Shown piece after piece: positions 10,781 through 20,371 of a stretch of 64,000 bases of DNA. Under the pieces are notes generated by a model that had not been told where the DNA came from, searched no databases, and was given only the letters and a program-made list of their open reading frames with translations. The number at the start of each line of letters is the position of its first letter. Positions within the stretch are counted from its first letter, which is position 1. Source of the stretch: Glaciibacter superstes DSM 21135 (lineage in GTDB: Bacteria > Actinomycetota > Actinomycetes > Actinomycetales > Microbacteriaceae). The position numbers and the translations under genes are program-made. The DNA lies in the NCBI RefSeq assembly GCF_000421145.1, contig NZ_ATWH01000003.1:186001-250000 (forward strand), read 5' to 3'.

Positions 10781-10843
10781 GCGCCAGATACGCGCGCATG
10801 CGCCATGCGCGCATGGCGCATGAGCGCGTTGTTGGCGCGCGGC
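10781..10843. repeat. 63-bp palindromic intergenic repeat, copy 1
   Basis: Lies between the convergent exporter permease and prmC. Outer arms GCGCCA and TGGCGC enclose a perfect inner palindrome made of CATGCGCCATGCG and CGCATGGCGCATG. A second copy of equal length occurs at 32313-32375, with 52 of 63 positions identical by eye. It may double as a bidirectional terminator, but the lack of T-runs and the recurrence point to a REP-like element. Confidence 0.8.
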
Positions 10844-10905
10844 AGTGGATCGTCGAACGGCTGGCCGATGTCCCCGACACGTGCGCGGCACTCTACCCGC
10901 GGGGG

Positions 10906-11823
10906 TCAGGGGCGGACGGCGGTGGTCGCCCTGTCGCGCGTGGTGTAGTCGCGGTGGGTGGCGCTCGCTCGCCAGCCGTCGGCGTCGAGCAGTGCGCGAA
11001 TCTCGGCGCCCTGCAGCTCCCCGTGCTCGATCACGAGGGCACCACCCGGCCGCAGCAGGCGGAGTGCCCTCTCGGATACCTGGCGAACGACATCCAGGCC
11101 GTCTGCCCCGCCGTACAGGGCGTGTGCGGGGTCGAACAGCCGAACTTCGGGGTCGCGCGGAATGGCGTCAGCCGGAATGTACGGCGGATTCGAGATGACC
11201 ACCGCCACCGTGCCGTCCAGTTCTGGCAGGGCCTCGGCGAGGTCGCCGAACACGAGCGTGGCGTTGCCTGCGGCAACGGTCTCGAAGTTGCGCGTCGTCC
11301 ACTCGAATGCTTCTTCCGAATTCTCCACAGCGAAAACGCGTGCGCGCGGCACCTCCGTGGCCATGGCGAGGGCGATAGCGCCGCTGCCGGTTCCGAGGTC
11401 CACGCCGATCGGCTCTGGGTCGGGCATGGAGTGCAACGCATCGATCGCAAGCTGTGCCACCTGTTCAGTCTCTGGGCGCGGCACGAACACACCAGGACCG
11501 ACCGAGAGCACGAGGGAACGAAACGGAGCGGTGCCGGTGATGTGCTGGAGGGGCTCACGCAGAGCCCGGCGCCGGACGAGCTCGAGGATCGCCGCCGCGT
11601 CCTCACTGCCGAGCGCATCGCCGCGGATCGCCGCGGCCTGCACCTGCCCCCTGCTCGATCCGTGCACATGGCCGATCAACAGGTCGACGTCGACCTCTGC
11701 ATCAGCGATTCCGGCCAGCAAGAGGGTCTCGGTGGCCGTAGCTCGTAGCTGCTCCACCGACTGTGGTGGCAGGGGCGACTGTGACGGCAGGGGCGATGGC
11801 AGGTCAGAATCGGAGGAAGTCAC
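10906..11823 (-). CDS. prmC: Peptide chain release factor N5-glutamine methyltransferase
   Basis: Methylates the glutamine of the GGQ motif in release factors 1 and 2. The 305-residue protein has the N-terminal helical domain (PLQHITGTAPFRSL), the SAM motif GVDLGTGSGAIALAM near residue 138, and the catalytic NPPYIP at about 212. It is codirectional with prfA, its usual neighbour and substrate gene, but four oppositely oriented genes now lie between them. The first 20 or so residues are Ser/Pro-rich and the true start could be slightly further in; no ribosome binding site decides it. Confidence 0.93.
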   Translation of the reverse strand: MTSSDSDLPSPLPSQSPLPPQSVEQLRATATETLLLAGIADAEVDVDLLIGHVHGSSRGQVQAAAIRGDALGSEDAAAILELVRRRALREPLQHITGTAPFRSLVLSVGPGVFVPRPETEQVAQLAIDALHSMPDPEPIGVDLGTGSGAIALAMATEVPRARVFAVENSEEAFEWTTRNFETVAAGNATLVFGDLAEALPELDGTVAVVISNPPYIPADAIPRDPEVRLFDPAHALYGGADGLDVVRQVSERALRLLRPGGALVIEHGELQGAEIRALLDADGWRASATHRDYTTRDRATTAVRP

Positions 11824-11908
11824 ATAGGGGAATGTAACCTACTCGCCAGAGAGGTCAGCTGGCCCTAGGCTGAACGCGTTCCCTGACTCCGCAGCGAAAG
11901 GCTCTCCG

Positions 11909-12847
11909 ATGCCCGAACAGATCTACCCGGATATCACGGCGGCGGTCGGCCGCACTCCCCTCGTGAGGCTCAACCGCGTCACCGACGGGGCGGCAGCGAC
12001 CGTGCTGGCAAAGCTGGAGTTCTACAATCCGGCCGGAAGCGTGAAGGACCGAATCGGCGTCGCCATCGTCGACGCCGCAGAGGCATCGGGAGAACTCACG
12101 CCTGGCGGCACCATCGTCGAGGCCACCAGCGGCAACACGGGGATAGCCCTCGCCCTTGTCGGCGCGGCGCGCGGGTACAAGGTTGTGCTCACCATGCCGG
12201 AGACCGCGAGCAAGGAACGGCGCGTGCTGCTGCGCGCGTACGGTGCCGAGCTCGTGCTCACACCGGGCTCAGACGGAATACGCGGCGCGGTGGAGAAGGC
12301 GGAGGAGATCGCCGCCGTCACCGACGGCGCCATTCTCGCGCGTCAGTTCCAGAACGAAGCGAACCCGGCCATCCACAAGGCCACCACCGGGGTCGAGATC
12401 TGGGACGACACCGACGGCGCCGTCGACGTGCTGGTGGCCGGCGTCGGCACAGGCGGTACGATCACCGGCGCGGGGCAGCTGCTGAAGGAACGCAAACCTG
12501 GCGTGCGCGTCGTCGCTGTCGAGCCGATCGACTCCCCCATTCTTACTGGCGGACAGCCAGGTCCCCATAAGATCCAGGGCCTCGGTGCGAACTTCGTGCC
12601 AGACGTGCTCGACCGTGAGGTGTACGACGCGGTCATCGACGTGACCCTCGACGACGCGCTCCGAACCGCACGCCGGCTGGCAACGGACGAAGGAATCCTG
12701 GCCGGCATCTCCGGCGGCGCTGCCGTCTGGGCGGCAGCCTTGGAAGCGAAACGCCCGGAAAACGCCGGGAAGACGATCGTCGTCGTCGTGCCGGACTTCG
12801 GGGAGCGCTACATCTCAACATTGCTCTACGACGACCTGCTCGACTAA
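11909..12847 (+). CDS. cysK: Cysteine synthase (O-acetylserine sulfhydrylase)
   Basis: Makes cysteine from O-acetylserine and sulfide using PLP. The 312-residue protein has the PLP lysine in [11 protein letters not shown] (about residue 44), the substrate loop [12 protein letters not shown], the phosphate-binding GTGGTITG near 180, and [10 protein letters not shown] near the end. AAAGG lies before the ATG. It is followed after 30 bases by cysE, which makes its substrate, so the two form a cysteine operon. It could be a CysK or a CysM paralogue; pairing with cysE favours CysK. Confidence 0.95.
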   Translation: MPEQIYPDITAAVGRTPLVRLNRVTDGAAATVLAKLEFYNPAGSVKDRIGVAIVDAAEASGELTPGGTIVEATSGNTGIALALVGAARGYKVVLTMPETASKERRVLLRAYGAELVLTPGSDGIRGAVEKAEEIAAVTDGAILARQFQNEANPAIHKATTGVEIWDDTDGAVDVLVAGVGTGGTITGAGQLLKERKPGVRVVAVEPIDSPILTGGQPGPHKIQGLGANFVPDVLDREVYDAVIDVTLDDALRTARRLATDEGILAGISGGAAVWAAALEAKRPENAGKTIVVVVPDFGERYISTLLYDDLLD

Positions 12848-12877
12848 GCCGGGCGACGGTTCTGCTCTACTAGTCCT

Positions 12878-13495
12878 ATGGGAGTCTTTTCACGCATCCG
12901 TGAGGATATGACAACGGCGCGTGCGCATGACCCGGCCGCCCGCAGTCGCCCCGAGGTGTTCTTCGCATACAGCGGGCTGCATGCCGTCTGGGGATACCGC
13001 GTCGCACATCGACTGTGGTTGGCAGGGTTCAGGCTGCCGGCGCGGCTGCTCTCGCAGTTCGTGCGGTTTCTGACCGGCATTGAAATCCACCCCGGCGCGC
13101 GCATTGGCCGGCGATTGTTCATCGACCACGGCATGGGGGTCGTGATCGGCGAAACGGCAGAAATCGGCGACGATGTGATGCTCTACCACGGGGTCACGCT
13201 CGGTGGAAAGAGCCGTCACGGTCACGCACGCGGCACCAAACGGCATCCGACCCTGGCCGACGGAGTGACGGTTGGAGCGGGCGCCAAGATACTCGGCCCC
13301 GTCGTGATCGGTGCGTGGAGCACGGTCGGCGCCAACGCCGTGGTTACCAGGGATGCTCCACCGAACTCCCTGCTGCTCGGCGTGCCGGCGCGCCGAAGTC
13401 CGGCCACGGCAGAGTCCGTCGATGCCGCACGTGGCCTCGAGCACCCCGAGCATCCCGAACCCCCTGCCGACAGTGACCTTTCCGGCCCTGAGTGA
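12878..13495 (+). CDS. cysE: Serine O-acetyltransferase
   Basis: Transfers acetyl from acetyl-CoA to serine, the committed step of cysteine synthesis. The 205-residue protein is the short form of the family. A helical N-terminal part is followed by the left-handed beta-helix with hexapeptide repeats and catalytic histidines ([17 protein letters not shown], then [11 protein letters not shown]). The last 30 or so residues are Pro/Glu-rich (HPEHPEPP) and their codons fall inside a long hairpin that also contains the stop codon. Confidence 0.95.
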   Translation: MGVFSRIREDMTTARAHDPAARSRPEVFFAYSGLHAVWGYRVAHRLWLAGFRLPARLLSQFVRFLTGIEIHPGARIGRRLFIDHGMGVVIGETAEIGDDVMLYHGVTLGGKSRHGHARGTKRHPTLADGVTVGAGAKILGPVVIGAWSTVGANAVVTRDAPPNSLLLGVPARRSPATAESVDAARGLEHPEHPEPPADSDLSGPE

Positions 13496-13533
13496 CCGGC
13501 GGAACGGGCACTCTCGACCGGAAAGGTCACTGT
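13470..13533. terminator. Hairpin spanning the 3' end of cysE
   Basis: Perfect 16-bp arms ACAGTGACCTTTCCGG and CCGGAAAGGTCACTGT enclose a 32-base loop holding the cysE stop codon; a GAGTG/CACTC pair within the loop could extend it. It is placed to end cysK-cysE transcription before clpS. There is no T-run. It could instead be a mobile palindrome that has entered the gene's end. Confidence 0.6.
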
Positions 13534-13619
13534 GAGTGTGTGCTGCGGGCGGCTGCGGGCTCGATGCACGTGGATACGCACAAGATGCGCGTGTCGGCGG
13601 AGCGTGTCAGGCTTGAGGG

Positions 13620-13937
13620 GTGGCATACATTGACGCAGGTCAGACACTCGACCGTCCGGATACCGCGCAGCGCTCCGACACTCGAGAGGCGCCCTCCCTC
13701 GACAACCCGTGGATGGTCGTGGTCTGGAACGACCCGGTGAACCTGATGTCGTATGTCGTGCACGTGTTCCGCAGCTACTTCGGCTTCTCGAAGGAGAAGG
13801 CGAAACGGCTGATGCTGCAGGTGCACAACGACGGACGCTGCGTGGTCGCCAGCGGCAATCGAGAACAGATGGAGCGTCACGTCGAGGCCATGCACGAATA
13901 CGGACTGTGGGCGACTCTGGCGAAGACAGACGCATGA
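13620..13937 (+). CDS. clpS: ATP-dependent Clp protease adaptor ClpS
   Basis: Delivers N-degron proteins to ClpAP/ClpCP. The 105-residue protein begins with a disordered leader, then the ClpS core: WMVVVWNDPVNLMSYVV (ligand-pocket Asn-Asp), VFRSYFGFSKEKAKRLML, VHNDGRCVVASG and the C-terminal YGLWATLAK. The start is GTG; GAGGG abuts it directly, so initiation may be leaderless or from a nearby site. The next gene begins in a 4-base ATGA overlap, the usual clpS-DUF2017 arrangement of actinobacteria. Confidence 0.94.
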   Translation: MAYIDAGQTLDRPDTAQRSDTREAPSLDNPWMVVVWNDPVNLMSYVVHVFRSYFGFSKEKAKRLMLQVHNDGRCVVASGNREQMERHVEAMHEYGLWATLAKTDA

Positions 13938-14452
13938 GTTCCTTCACGCGCACCGGCCCAGATGCCTTTCTGGCGGAGTTTTCGCGGCCGGAAGGTCTGA
14001 TCCTGGCCAGTCTCGCGGAGCAACTGGTGGGCATGTTGTCACATGACACGGTGCCAGAACACACGGTGTCGGATCAGGCAGACCCGGCGCTCCACCGGCT
14101 GTTTCCCGATGCCTACCCCGACGACCCGGAAGCGGCGGCCGAGTTTCGCCGCTTCACGATCGAAGGACTGGCTGAGCGCAAGCTACAAGGCGCCCAAGCG
14201 CTGATGGATGCCGTCATAGCGAACCCCGCCACCACAGGGCCGGGCGGCGCACGGGCGATCACGTTGAGCACACAGGACACCGAACGGTGGTTGCGCACCC
14301 TCACCGACCTGCGTTTGACCATCGCGACTCGGCTCTCCATCACGGCTGACGACGAGGTCGGCCGAACAGACGAGGCAGCAGAACCGATGCAGGAGATCTA
14401 CTTCTGGCTCGGCGCACTGCAGGAATCGCTCGTGAACGCCCTGGACGCGTGA
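13934..14452 (+). CDS. DUF2017 family protein, clpS partner
   Basis: A 172-residue, mainly helical protein with no signal peptide and a conserved C-terminal stretch (IYFWLGALQESLVNAL). The function is unknown, but the family is almost always encoded directly after clpS in actinobacteria, which suggests a role in Clp-dependent proteolysis. The ATG at 13934 overlaps the clpS stop, fixing the start although the reading frame is open further upstream. It ends convergently with prfA across a large palindrome. Confidence 0.85.
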   Translation: MSSFTRTGPDAFLAEFSRPEGLILASLAEQLVGMLSHDTVPEHTVSDQADPALHRLFPDAYPDDPEAAAEFRRFTIEGLAERKLQGAQALMDAVIANPATTGPGGARAITLSTQDTERWLRTLTDLRLTIATRLSITADDEVGRTDEAAEPMQEIYFWLGALQESLVNALDA

Positions 14453-14522
14453 CCCGCCCCGCCGCGCTGCGCGCCGCTGCCGCTCTCCCCGCTCGCCGGC
14501 ACGTGGCCGCCGAGAATCGCCG

Positions 14523-14566
14523 TTTGCGCCCAGAATCGCCGTTGGAACGGCGATTCTGGGCGCAAA
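14523..14566. terminator. Perfect 44-base palindrome between convergent genes
   Basis: Two 21-bp arms, beginning TTTGCGCCCAGAATCGCCGT, are separated by only two bases. It lies between the DUF2017 gene and prfA and could terminate both. A partial extra copy of the arm (GAGAATCGCCGTTTGCG) begins at 14512, just before it, which is more typical of a palindromic repeat element than of a simple terminator. Confidence 0.7.
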
Positions 14567-14609
14567 GGGCGACGATCGAGAGCGGACGTCTTCCGTGAAG
14601 GACGCGGTT

Positions 14610-15689
14610 CTACTCGTGGTCGCCGATTTCGGCGAGGCGAGACTCCTCATCGGCCAGGATGCAGGACACGATGACGGGCTCAAGTGCGCCGTTCATCACG
14701 GCGTCGAGGTTGTACGCCTTGTAGCCGGTGCGGTGGTCGGCGACCCGGTTCTCCGGGAAGTTGTACGTGCGGATGCGCTCTGACCGGTCCATGGTGCGGA
14801 TCTGGCTCTTGCGCACGGCCGACGCTTCAGCGTCGAGTTCCTCCTGCTGGCGTGCAAGCACCCTGGCGCGCAGCACGCGCATGCCGGCCTCCCGGTTCTG
14901 CAGCTGGCTCTTCTCGTTCTGCATGGCCACAACGATGCCGGTCGGAAGGTGGGTGATGCGCACGGCGGAGTCGGTGGTGTTGACCGACTGGCCGCCGGGG
15001 CCGCTCGAACGGTAGACGTCGATCTTGAGGTCGTTGGGGTGGATCTCCACCTCTTCTGGCTCGTCCACCTCGGGGAAGACCAGCACGCCGGCCGCCGAGG
15101 TGTGGATGCGCCCCTGCGACTCGGTCGCAGGCACCCGCTGCACGCGGTGCACGCCGCCCTCGTACTTCAGGTGCGCCCAGACTCCCTCAGCGGGATCGCT
15201 CGAGTGTCCCTTGATCGCCAGCTGAACATCCTTGATGCCGCCAAGATCACTCGAAGTCTGCTCGATGATCTCGGTCTTCCACTTCTTCGACTCCGCGTAA
15301 TGCAGGTACATGCGCAACAGGTCGGAGGCGAACAGCGCAGACTCTGCGCCGCCCTCCCCCATCTTGATCTCCATGATCACGTCGCGGCTGTCGTTGGGGT
15401 CCCGCGGGATCAGCAGTCGACGAAGCTTCTCGGCCGACGCGTCGAACTTCTCCTCGAGCCCTGGGATCTCCTCAGCAAAGGTCTCGTCCTCGTCCGCCAG
15501 CTCACGAGCGGCGTCGAGGTCGTCGCCGATCTCTTTCCACTCGTTGTAGGCCGCGATAATGCGACTGAGCTCGGCGTAGCGACGATTGACCTTCTTCGAA
15601 CGCGCCGGGTTCGAGTGCAACTCCGGGTCGGCCAACTGTCCCTGCAGGTCATCGTGCTCGGCCAGCAGGGTGGTGACGGACTCGAACAT
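14610..15689 (-). CDS. prfA: Peptide chain release factor 1
   Basis: Recognises UAA and UAG stop codons and triggers peptide release. The 359-residue protein carries the decoding tripeptide PAT in [15 protein letters not shown] (about residue 187) and the catalytic GGQ in [14 protein letters not shown] (about 232). The length is standard. The ATG shares its A with the rho stop (TGATG), so rho and prfA are translationally coupled. Confidence 0.97.
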   Translation of the reverse strand: MFESVTTLLAEHDDLQGQLADPELHSNPARSKKVNRRYAELSRIIAAYNEWKEIGDDLDAARELADEDETFAEEIPGLEEKFDASAEKLRRLLIPRDPNDSRDVIMEIKMGEGGAESALFASDLLRMYLHYAESKKWKTEIIEQTSSDLGGIKDVQLAIKGHSSDPAEGVWAHLKYEGGVHRVQRVPATESQGRIHTSAAGVLVFPEVDEPEEVEIHPNDLKIDVYRSSGPGGQSVNTTDSAVRITHLPTGIVVAMQNEKSQLQNREAGMRVLRARVLARQQEELDAEASAVRKSQIRTMDRSERIRTYNFPENRVADHRTGYKAYNLDAVMNGALEPVIVSCILADEESRLAEIGDHE

Positions 15690-18115
15690 CAGTGACCCTT
15701 GTCTGACCCGTTCGGGGTCGGCATCGACTTCTGCACCTGCATCAGGAATTCGACGTTCGACGACGTCTCCTTGAGGCGTCCGAGGATCGCCTCGAGCGCC
15801 TGCTGCTCGCCGAGACCGGCGAGGGCACGACGCAGCTTCCAGGTGATCTTCACCTCGTCGTCGCTCATGAGCATTTCTTCACGACGGGTTCCGGATGCGT
15901 TCACATCGACAGCAGGGAAGATGCGCTTGTCTGCCAACTGGCGCGACAGACGGAGTTCCATGTTGCCGGTGCCCTTGAACTCCTCGAAGATGACCTCGTC
16001 CATCTTGGAGCCGGTCTCCACCAGCGCGGAGGCGAGGATCGTGAGCGAGCCACCGTTCTCGATGTTGCGGGCGGCTCCAAAGAAGCGCTTCGGCGGGTAG
16101 AGCGCCGAAGCGTCGACGCCACCGGAGAGGATGCGGCCGGAGGCTGGCGCGGCCAGGTTGTATGCCCGGCCGAGGCGGGTGATCGAGTCGAGCAGCACAA
16201 CAACGTCGTGGCCCAGTTCGACCAGGCGCTTGGCGCGCTCGATCGCGAGTTCCGCAACAGTGGTGTGGTCTTCGGCCGGACGGTCGAAGGTCGAGGCGAT
16301 GACCTCACCCTTCACCGTGCGCTGCATGTCTGTGACCTCTTCAGGGCGCTCGTCGACCAGCACAACCATGAGGTGGACCTCGGGGTTGTTGGTGCTGATC
16401 GCATTGGCGATCTGTTGCATCACGATCGTCTTGCCCGCCTTGGGCGGAGCGACGATGAGGCCGCGCTGGCCCTTTCCGATCGGGGAGACGAGGTCGATGA
16501 TGCGCTGAGTGAGCTTGCCCGGTTCTGTCTCGAGCCGCAGGCGCTCCTGCGGGTAAAGCGGGGTCAGTTTCTGGAATTCGACGCGGGTGGCGGCTTCGTC
16601 GACGGTCAGACCGTTGATCGAATCGACCTTGACGATCGCGTTGTACTTCTGGCGGCCGCTGGAGTCTCCCTCACGCGGCTGGCGGATCGAGCCGACGACG
16701 GCATCACCCTTGCGCAGGTTGTACTTCTTGACCTGGCCGAGCGAGACGTACACGTCGCTGGCGCCCGGGAGGTAGCCGGAGGTGCGCACGAACGCGTAGT
16801 TGTCGAGTACGTCGAGGATGCCGGCGACCGGGATGAGCACGTCGTCGTCGGTCAGCTCCGGCTCGAAGTCGTCACCGACTCCTGAACCGCGACGCTTGCG
16901 GTCGCGGTAGCGGTTGCGGTTTCCGCGCCCACCCTGCTCGTCGTCCGGACCGTTCCGGTCCTGGCTGCGATCGCGGTCGTTGCGGTCGCCGCGCTCTTGG
17001 TTGCGCTCGTTGCGATTGTTCTGCTGGCGCTGCGACTGGCTTTGCTGGCCCTTGCCGTCGTCACTGCGCTCGTTCTGGTTGCGCTCGTTCTGGTTGCGCT
17101 CGCCCTGGCTACGCTCGTTCTGGCTACGCTCGTTCTGGTTGCGCTCGCCCCCGCGGCTGCGGTTACGGTTACGGCTCTGGCGCGGCTGTTCCTGATCGCT
17201 CTGGTCGTCCGAGTCGGCAGACGCGCTGTCATCCCGGGCCTGGCCCTGCTGCCGACCCTGTTGGGCCACCTGCTGCTGGTCGTCTAACTTCTGACCTGAC
17301 TGCGCGTCGTCCGACTTCTGACCTGACTGCGCGTCGTCCGACTTCTGACCTGACTGCGCATCGGCCTTCTGGTCGGCGCCCTGCGCATCAGCGGCCTTCT
17401 GGTCGGCCGCTTTCTGTCCTTTGGTCGAATCAGCCCGACGATTGCCGCGACGTCCGCCCCGCGAACCAGGCTCGCTGGTGGCTTCGGTGGCGTCACTGGC
17501 TTCGGTGGCGTCGCTGGAATCGGTGACATCACTGCCGGCCGGTGATCCGGAATCGGCCTGGGGCTCTGCCTGCGCGTCTTTGGCGCCGCGGCGGCGCGAT
17601 TGGCGCACCGGCTTCTCGGCCGGGACGTCAGATGCAGGAGCGTCGGACGCCGCGGCATCCGTTGTCGGCGATGTCGTGGGCGCCTCGGTAGCGGCAGGTG
17701 CCTCTGTGGGAAGGAGGGAGTCGAGTCCGGTTCCCTCCAGGGCGTTGACGTGAGCCACTGCCGGTGCCGCGGTGGCACTGGACGCACGGCGCGGCGCGCG
17801 CTTTCTGGGGGCGGTCTCGGTGACCGGGGCTGCTGCGGCAGCGGACTGCGCAGCCTCAGGCTGTGCTGCCTCGGTCTGTGCTGTTTCAGGCTGCGCTGCC
17901 TCGGATTCGGCTCCAGCAGCGCTGTCGGTCGAAGCGGCAGCCGACGACGATGAGCCGGACTGTGCATCATTGATTGCTTGCACGAGGTCTCCCTTACGAA
18001 GTTTGGATGCGCCCTGGATACCCAGTTCGCCGGCCAGAGCCTGAAGCTCGGCAACGCGGAGACTGGCAAGGTTTGATGAATCCGCGCCGGGAGCACGGAG
18101 GTTGACGTTAGTCAC
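15689..18115 (-). CDS. rho: Transcription termination factor Rho with long disordered insert
   Basis: Hexameric RNA helicase that terminates transcription. About 808 residues against 419 in E. coli. Order: Rho_N-like helical domain (about residues 12-55), then roughly 370 residues of Ala/Glu/Gln/Asp and Arg/Asn/Gln-rich low complexity, then the cold-shock RNA-binding domain ([19 protein letters not shown]), Walker A APPKAGKT, Walker [17 protein letters not shown] and the C-terminal ATPase. The frame opens at an ATG at 18142, but GGGGGAAGGA lies before the GTG at 18115, which is preferred. Gln-Asn-Glu-Arg and Gln-Lys-Ser-Asp repeats come from DNA tandem repeats. It is followed by prfA. Confidence 0.95.
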   Translation of the reverse strand: MTNVNLRAPGADSSNLASLRVAELQALAGELGIQGASKLRKGDLVQAINDAQSGSSSSAAASTDSAAGAESEAAQPETAQTEAAQPEAAQSAAAAAPVTETAPRKRAPRRASSATAAPAVAHVNALEGTGLDSLLPTEAPAATEAPTTSPTTDAAASDAPASDVPAEKPVRQSRRRGAKDAQAEPQADSGSPAGSDVTDSSDATEASDATEATSEPGSRGGRRGNRRADSTKGQKAADQKAADAQGADQKADAQSGQKSDDAQSGQKSDDAQSGQKLDDQQQVAQQGRQQGQARDDSASADSDDQSDQEQPRQSRNRNRSRGGERNQNERSQNERSQGERNQNERNQNERSDDGKGQQSQSQRQQNNRNERNQERGDRNDRDRSQDRNGPDDEQGGRGNRNRYRDRKRRGSGVGDDFEPELTDDDVLIPVAGILDVLDNYAFVRTSGYLPGASDVYVSLGQVKKYNLRKGDAVVGSIRQPREGDSSGRQKYNAIVKVDSINGLTVDEAATRVEFQKLTPLYPQERLRLETEPGKLTQRIIDLVSPIGKGQRGLIVAPPKAGKTIVMQQIANAISTNNPEVHLMVVLVDERPEEVTDMQRTVKGEVIASTFDRPAEDHTTVAELAIERAKRLVELGHDVVVLLDSITRLGRAYNLAAPASGRILSGGVDASALYPPKRFFGAARNIENGGSLTILASALVETGSKMDEVIFEEFKGTGNMELRLSRQLADKRIFPAVDVNASGTRREEMLMSDDEVKITWKLRRALAGLGEQQALEAILGRLKETSSNVEFLMQVQKSMPTPNGSDKGH
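17068..17150 (-). repeat. 15-bp tandem repeats inside rho
   Basis: Five to six units of a 15-base motif (plus strand CTCGTTCTGGTTGCG and variants) encode the Gln-Asn-Glu-Arg-(Asn/Ser) repeats of the disordered insert. The period keeps the frame, so unit number could vary between strains. Confidence 0.85.
17287..17361 (-). repeat. 27-bp tandem repeats inside rho
   Basis: Three near-perfect 27-base units (plus strand beginning ACTTCTGACCTGACTGCG) encode repeats of Asp-Ala-Gln-Ser-Gly-Gln-Lys-Ser-Asp. The third unit diverges near its end into a related Gln-Lys-Ala-Asp stretch. Confidence 0.88.
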
Positions 18116-18293
18116 GAAGTTGGGTCCTTCCCCCTGGAGCATGATGTGCTGTACAGGAGAGCTGTTCGCAGCGTCTCACGCGCTGCGGGTGATCCGATCC
18201 GACGAAGACGCGGACAGGGGTGAACACACACAGTCACGCAATGATGGAGCGGGAGCCGTGAGTAGTTGGAATCGCACCGGAGAAAAGATTCGC

Positions 18294-19256
18294 TTATGAA
18301 GCGGTTTCTATCGGGTGCGTAATAACTGTAGCACCTTTGAAGTCCACGGCCAGCATGAGCGCCTGCCAGGGCGTTTCTGACGCTTCGGCGACCAATTCTG
18401 CGGCGATCAAACGACGCGCAGGGTCGTCGGCGAGCACCAGAATCGATGGACCCGCGCCGGAAACGACGGCGGCGAACTCTCGTTCACGCAGGAGCGAGAC
18501 CAAGCGGCTGGTCTCCGGCATCGCGGCCGCACGATAAGTCTGGTGCAGCTTGTCTTCCGTTGCCGCGAGGAGCAGTTCAGGACTCTGGATGAGCGCGGCA
18601 ATCAACAGGGCTGAGCGCGACACGTTGAAGACGGCGTCTTCATGGGGCACGGTGATCGGCTGGAGGCTCCGCGCCAGCGCGGTCGACATCACATGTTCCG
18701 GCACGAAGACCAGCGGAGACACTCCGCGGTGCACCATGAGCTTCTTGTAGCGCGGTCCTTCTGGCGTCGTCCAGGCGATCGTCAGCCCGCCGAAGAGCGC
18801 GGGAGCCACGTTGTCCGGATGCCCTTCGAGCTCGGTTGCCCGCGCGAGCAGGCCTTCAGCGTCGATGTCGACGATCCCGTCGAGCAGTCCCTTGGCCGCC
18901 ATCACTCCTGAGACGATAGCCGCGCCTGAGGAGCCCATGCCCCTCCCGTGCGGGATGGCGTTGTGGGCGACGATGTTCAGGCCCGGGAACTCCTGGCCGT
19001 ACGCGTCGAACGTGTGTTTGATGGCCCTGACCACGAGGTTCGACTCGTCCGTCGGCACTACGCCTTCGCCGACGCCGTGAACCTCGACGGTGACACCCGG
19101 CTCGTCTCGTACGGTGACCTCAAGCTGGTCGTAGTGTGCGAGCGCCAGGCCGAGGGTGTCGAAACCCGGCCCGAGGTTGGCGCTGGTGGCCGGCACCTGC
19201 ACCGTGACCTGGCGGCCGACGAGTGAGGGTGCAGCCAGTCCTACGGCTGCAGTCAT
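18294..19256 (-). CDS. thrB: Homoserine kinase
   Basis: GHMP-family kinase that phosphorylates homoserine. The 320-residue protein has VQVPATSANLGPGFDTLGLAL near the start (key features PATSANLGPGFD), the ATP loop PHGRGMGSSGAAIVSG (about residue 92), and the C-terminal SGAGPSILVLAD. The reading frame is open further upstream, but the ATG at 19256 overlaps the thrC stop by 4 bases (ATGA) and matches the family start. It is the last gene of the hom-thrC-thrB chain, and rho follows after a 178-base gap. Confidence 0.95.
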   Translation of the reverse strand: MTAAVGLAAPSLVGRQVTVQVPATSANLGPGFDTLGLALAHYDQLEVTVRDEPGVTVEVHGVGEGVVPTDESNLVVRAIKHTFDAYGQEFPGLNIVAHNAIPHGRGMGSSGAAIVSGVMAAKGLLDGIVDIDAEGLLARATELEGHPDNVAPALFGGLTIAWTTPEGPRYKKLMVHRGVSPLVFVPEHVMSTALARSLQPITVPHEDAVFNVSRSALLIAALIQSPELLLAATEDKLHQTYRAAAMPETSRLVSLLREREFAAVVSGAGPSILVLADDPARRLIAAELVAEASETPWQALMLAVDFKGATVITHPIETAS

Positions 19257-20371
19257 GCCCCGGCCAGCCCGAGCACGCCGGCGATCTCTGCGGTGTCGAC
19301 AGGGACGATGGTCGGCTTCACGTCGGATCCGTCGGCGGTGCGAAGTGCCCACTGCGGGTCTTTCAGGCCGTGGCCGGTCACAGTGAGCACAACGGTGGCG
19401 CCGGCCGGGATGACCCCGGCGGCAGACTGCTCGAGCAGGCCGGCCACGCTGATCGCCGACGCAGGCTCAACGAAGATGCCGACTTCTGCCGAAAGGATGC
19501 GATGCGCCTCGAGGATCTTCTCGTCGGTGATTGCACCGAAGTAGCCGTCGCTGACCTGGTGTGCGTTCAGGGCGAGCTCCCACGACGCCGGGTTGCCGAT
19601 GCGGATAGCGCTCGCGATGGTGTCTGGGTTATCGACGCGGTGGCCGAGCACGATCGGAGCACTGCCTGCGGCCTGGAAGCCGAACATCCGCGGGAGCTTT
19701 GTGGTCGCGCCCCGTTCGAGTTCCTCGCTGTACCCGCGGAAGTACGCAGTGTAGTTGCCGGCGTTGCCGACCGGCACGATGTGGAAGTCTGGCGCGTCTT
19801 CGAGCACCTCGACGACTTCGAACGCTGCGGTCTTCTGGCCCTCGATCCGGTCGGGGTTCACCGAGTTCACCAGGTGCACAGGGTAGTTCTCGGCCAGGTC
19901 GCGAGCGATGTCGAGACAGTCGTCGAAGTTGCCCTGCACCTGCAGCAGCTGTGCGTCGTGGGCGATGGCCTGGCTGAGCTTGCCCATGGCGATCTTGCCC
20001 TCGGGCACGAGCACGGCGGCGGTGATGCCGGCGTGGGTCGCGTAGGCGGCGGCCGATGCACTGGTGTTGCCTGTCGAGGCGCAGATGACCGCCTTCGCAC
20101 CGTCTTCGATGGCCTTCGAGATCGCCATCGTCATTCCACGGTCTTTGAAGGAACCGGTGGGGTTCATCCCCTCGAACTTGACCCACACCTTCGCGCCGGT
20201 TCTGGCCGAGAGTGCCGGGGCCGGAATGAGCGGCGTGCCACCTTCACCGAGCGTGATGATCGGCGTGGCATCCGTGATGTTCAGACGGTCTGCGTACTCC
20301 CGCAGCACTCCACGCCACTGACGGGAAACGCGCTGCGGCGCAAGGGTGCCGGACTCTCGTTCGCTGGACAT
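19253..20371 (-). CDS. thrC: Threonine synthase
   Basis: PLP enzyme converting O-phosphohomoserine to threonine. The 372-residue protein has the PLP lysine in NPTGSFKDRGM (about residue 66), CASTGNTSASAAAYA, and the phosphate-binding VGNAGN near 200. GAAGGAG lies before the ATG, which shares one base with the hom stop (TGATG). This is the shorter actinobacterial class without a long N-terminal domain. It is codirectional with hom and thrB as one threonine pathway operon. Confidence 0.96.
   Translation of the reverse strand: MSSERESGTLAPQRVSRQWRGVLREYADRLNITDATPIITLGEGGTPLIPAPALSARTGAKVWVKFEGMNPTGSFKDRGMTMAISKAIEDGAKAVICASTGNTSASAAAYATHAGITAAVLVPEGKIAMGKLSQAIAHDAQLLQVQGNFDDCLDIARDLAENYPVHLVNSVNPDRIEGQKTAAFEVVEVLEDAPDFHIVPVGNAGNYTAYFRGYSEELERGATTKLPRMFGFQAAGSAPIVLGHRVDNPDTIASAIRIGNPASWELALNAHQVSDGYFGAITDEKILEAHRILSAEVGIFVEPASAISVAGLLEQSAAGVIPAGATVVLTVTGHGLKDPQWALRTADGSDVKPTIVPVDTAEIAGVLGLAGA

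Noticed and set aside
17068..17361. Tandem repeats considered as a CRISPR array
   Set aside because: The units are contiguous without spacers, lie inside the rho frame and have periods divisible by three.
18116..18293. Possible regulatory leader or riboswitch upstream of rho
   Set aside because: No recognisable riboswitch core and no clear promoter could be seen in this 178-base gap.
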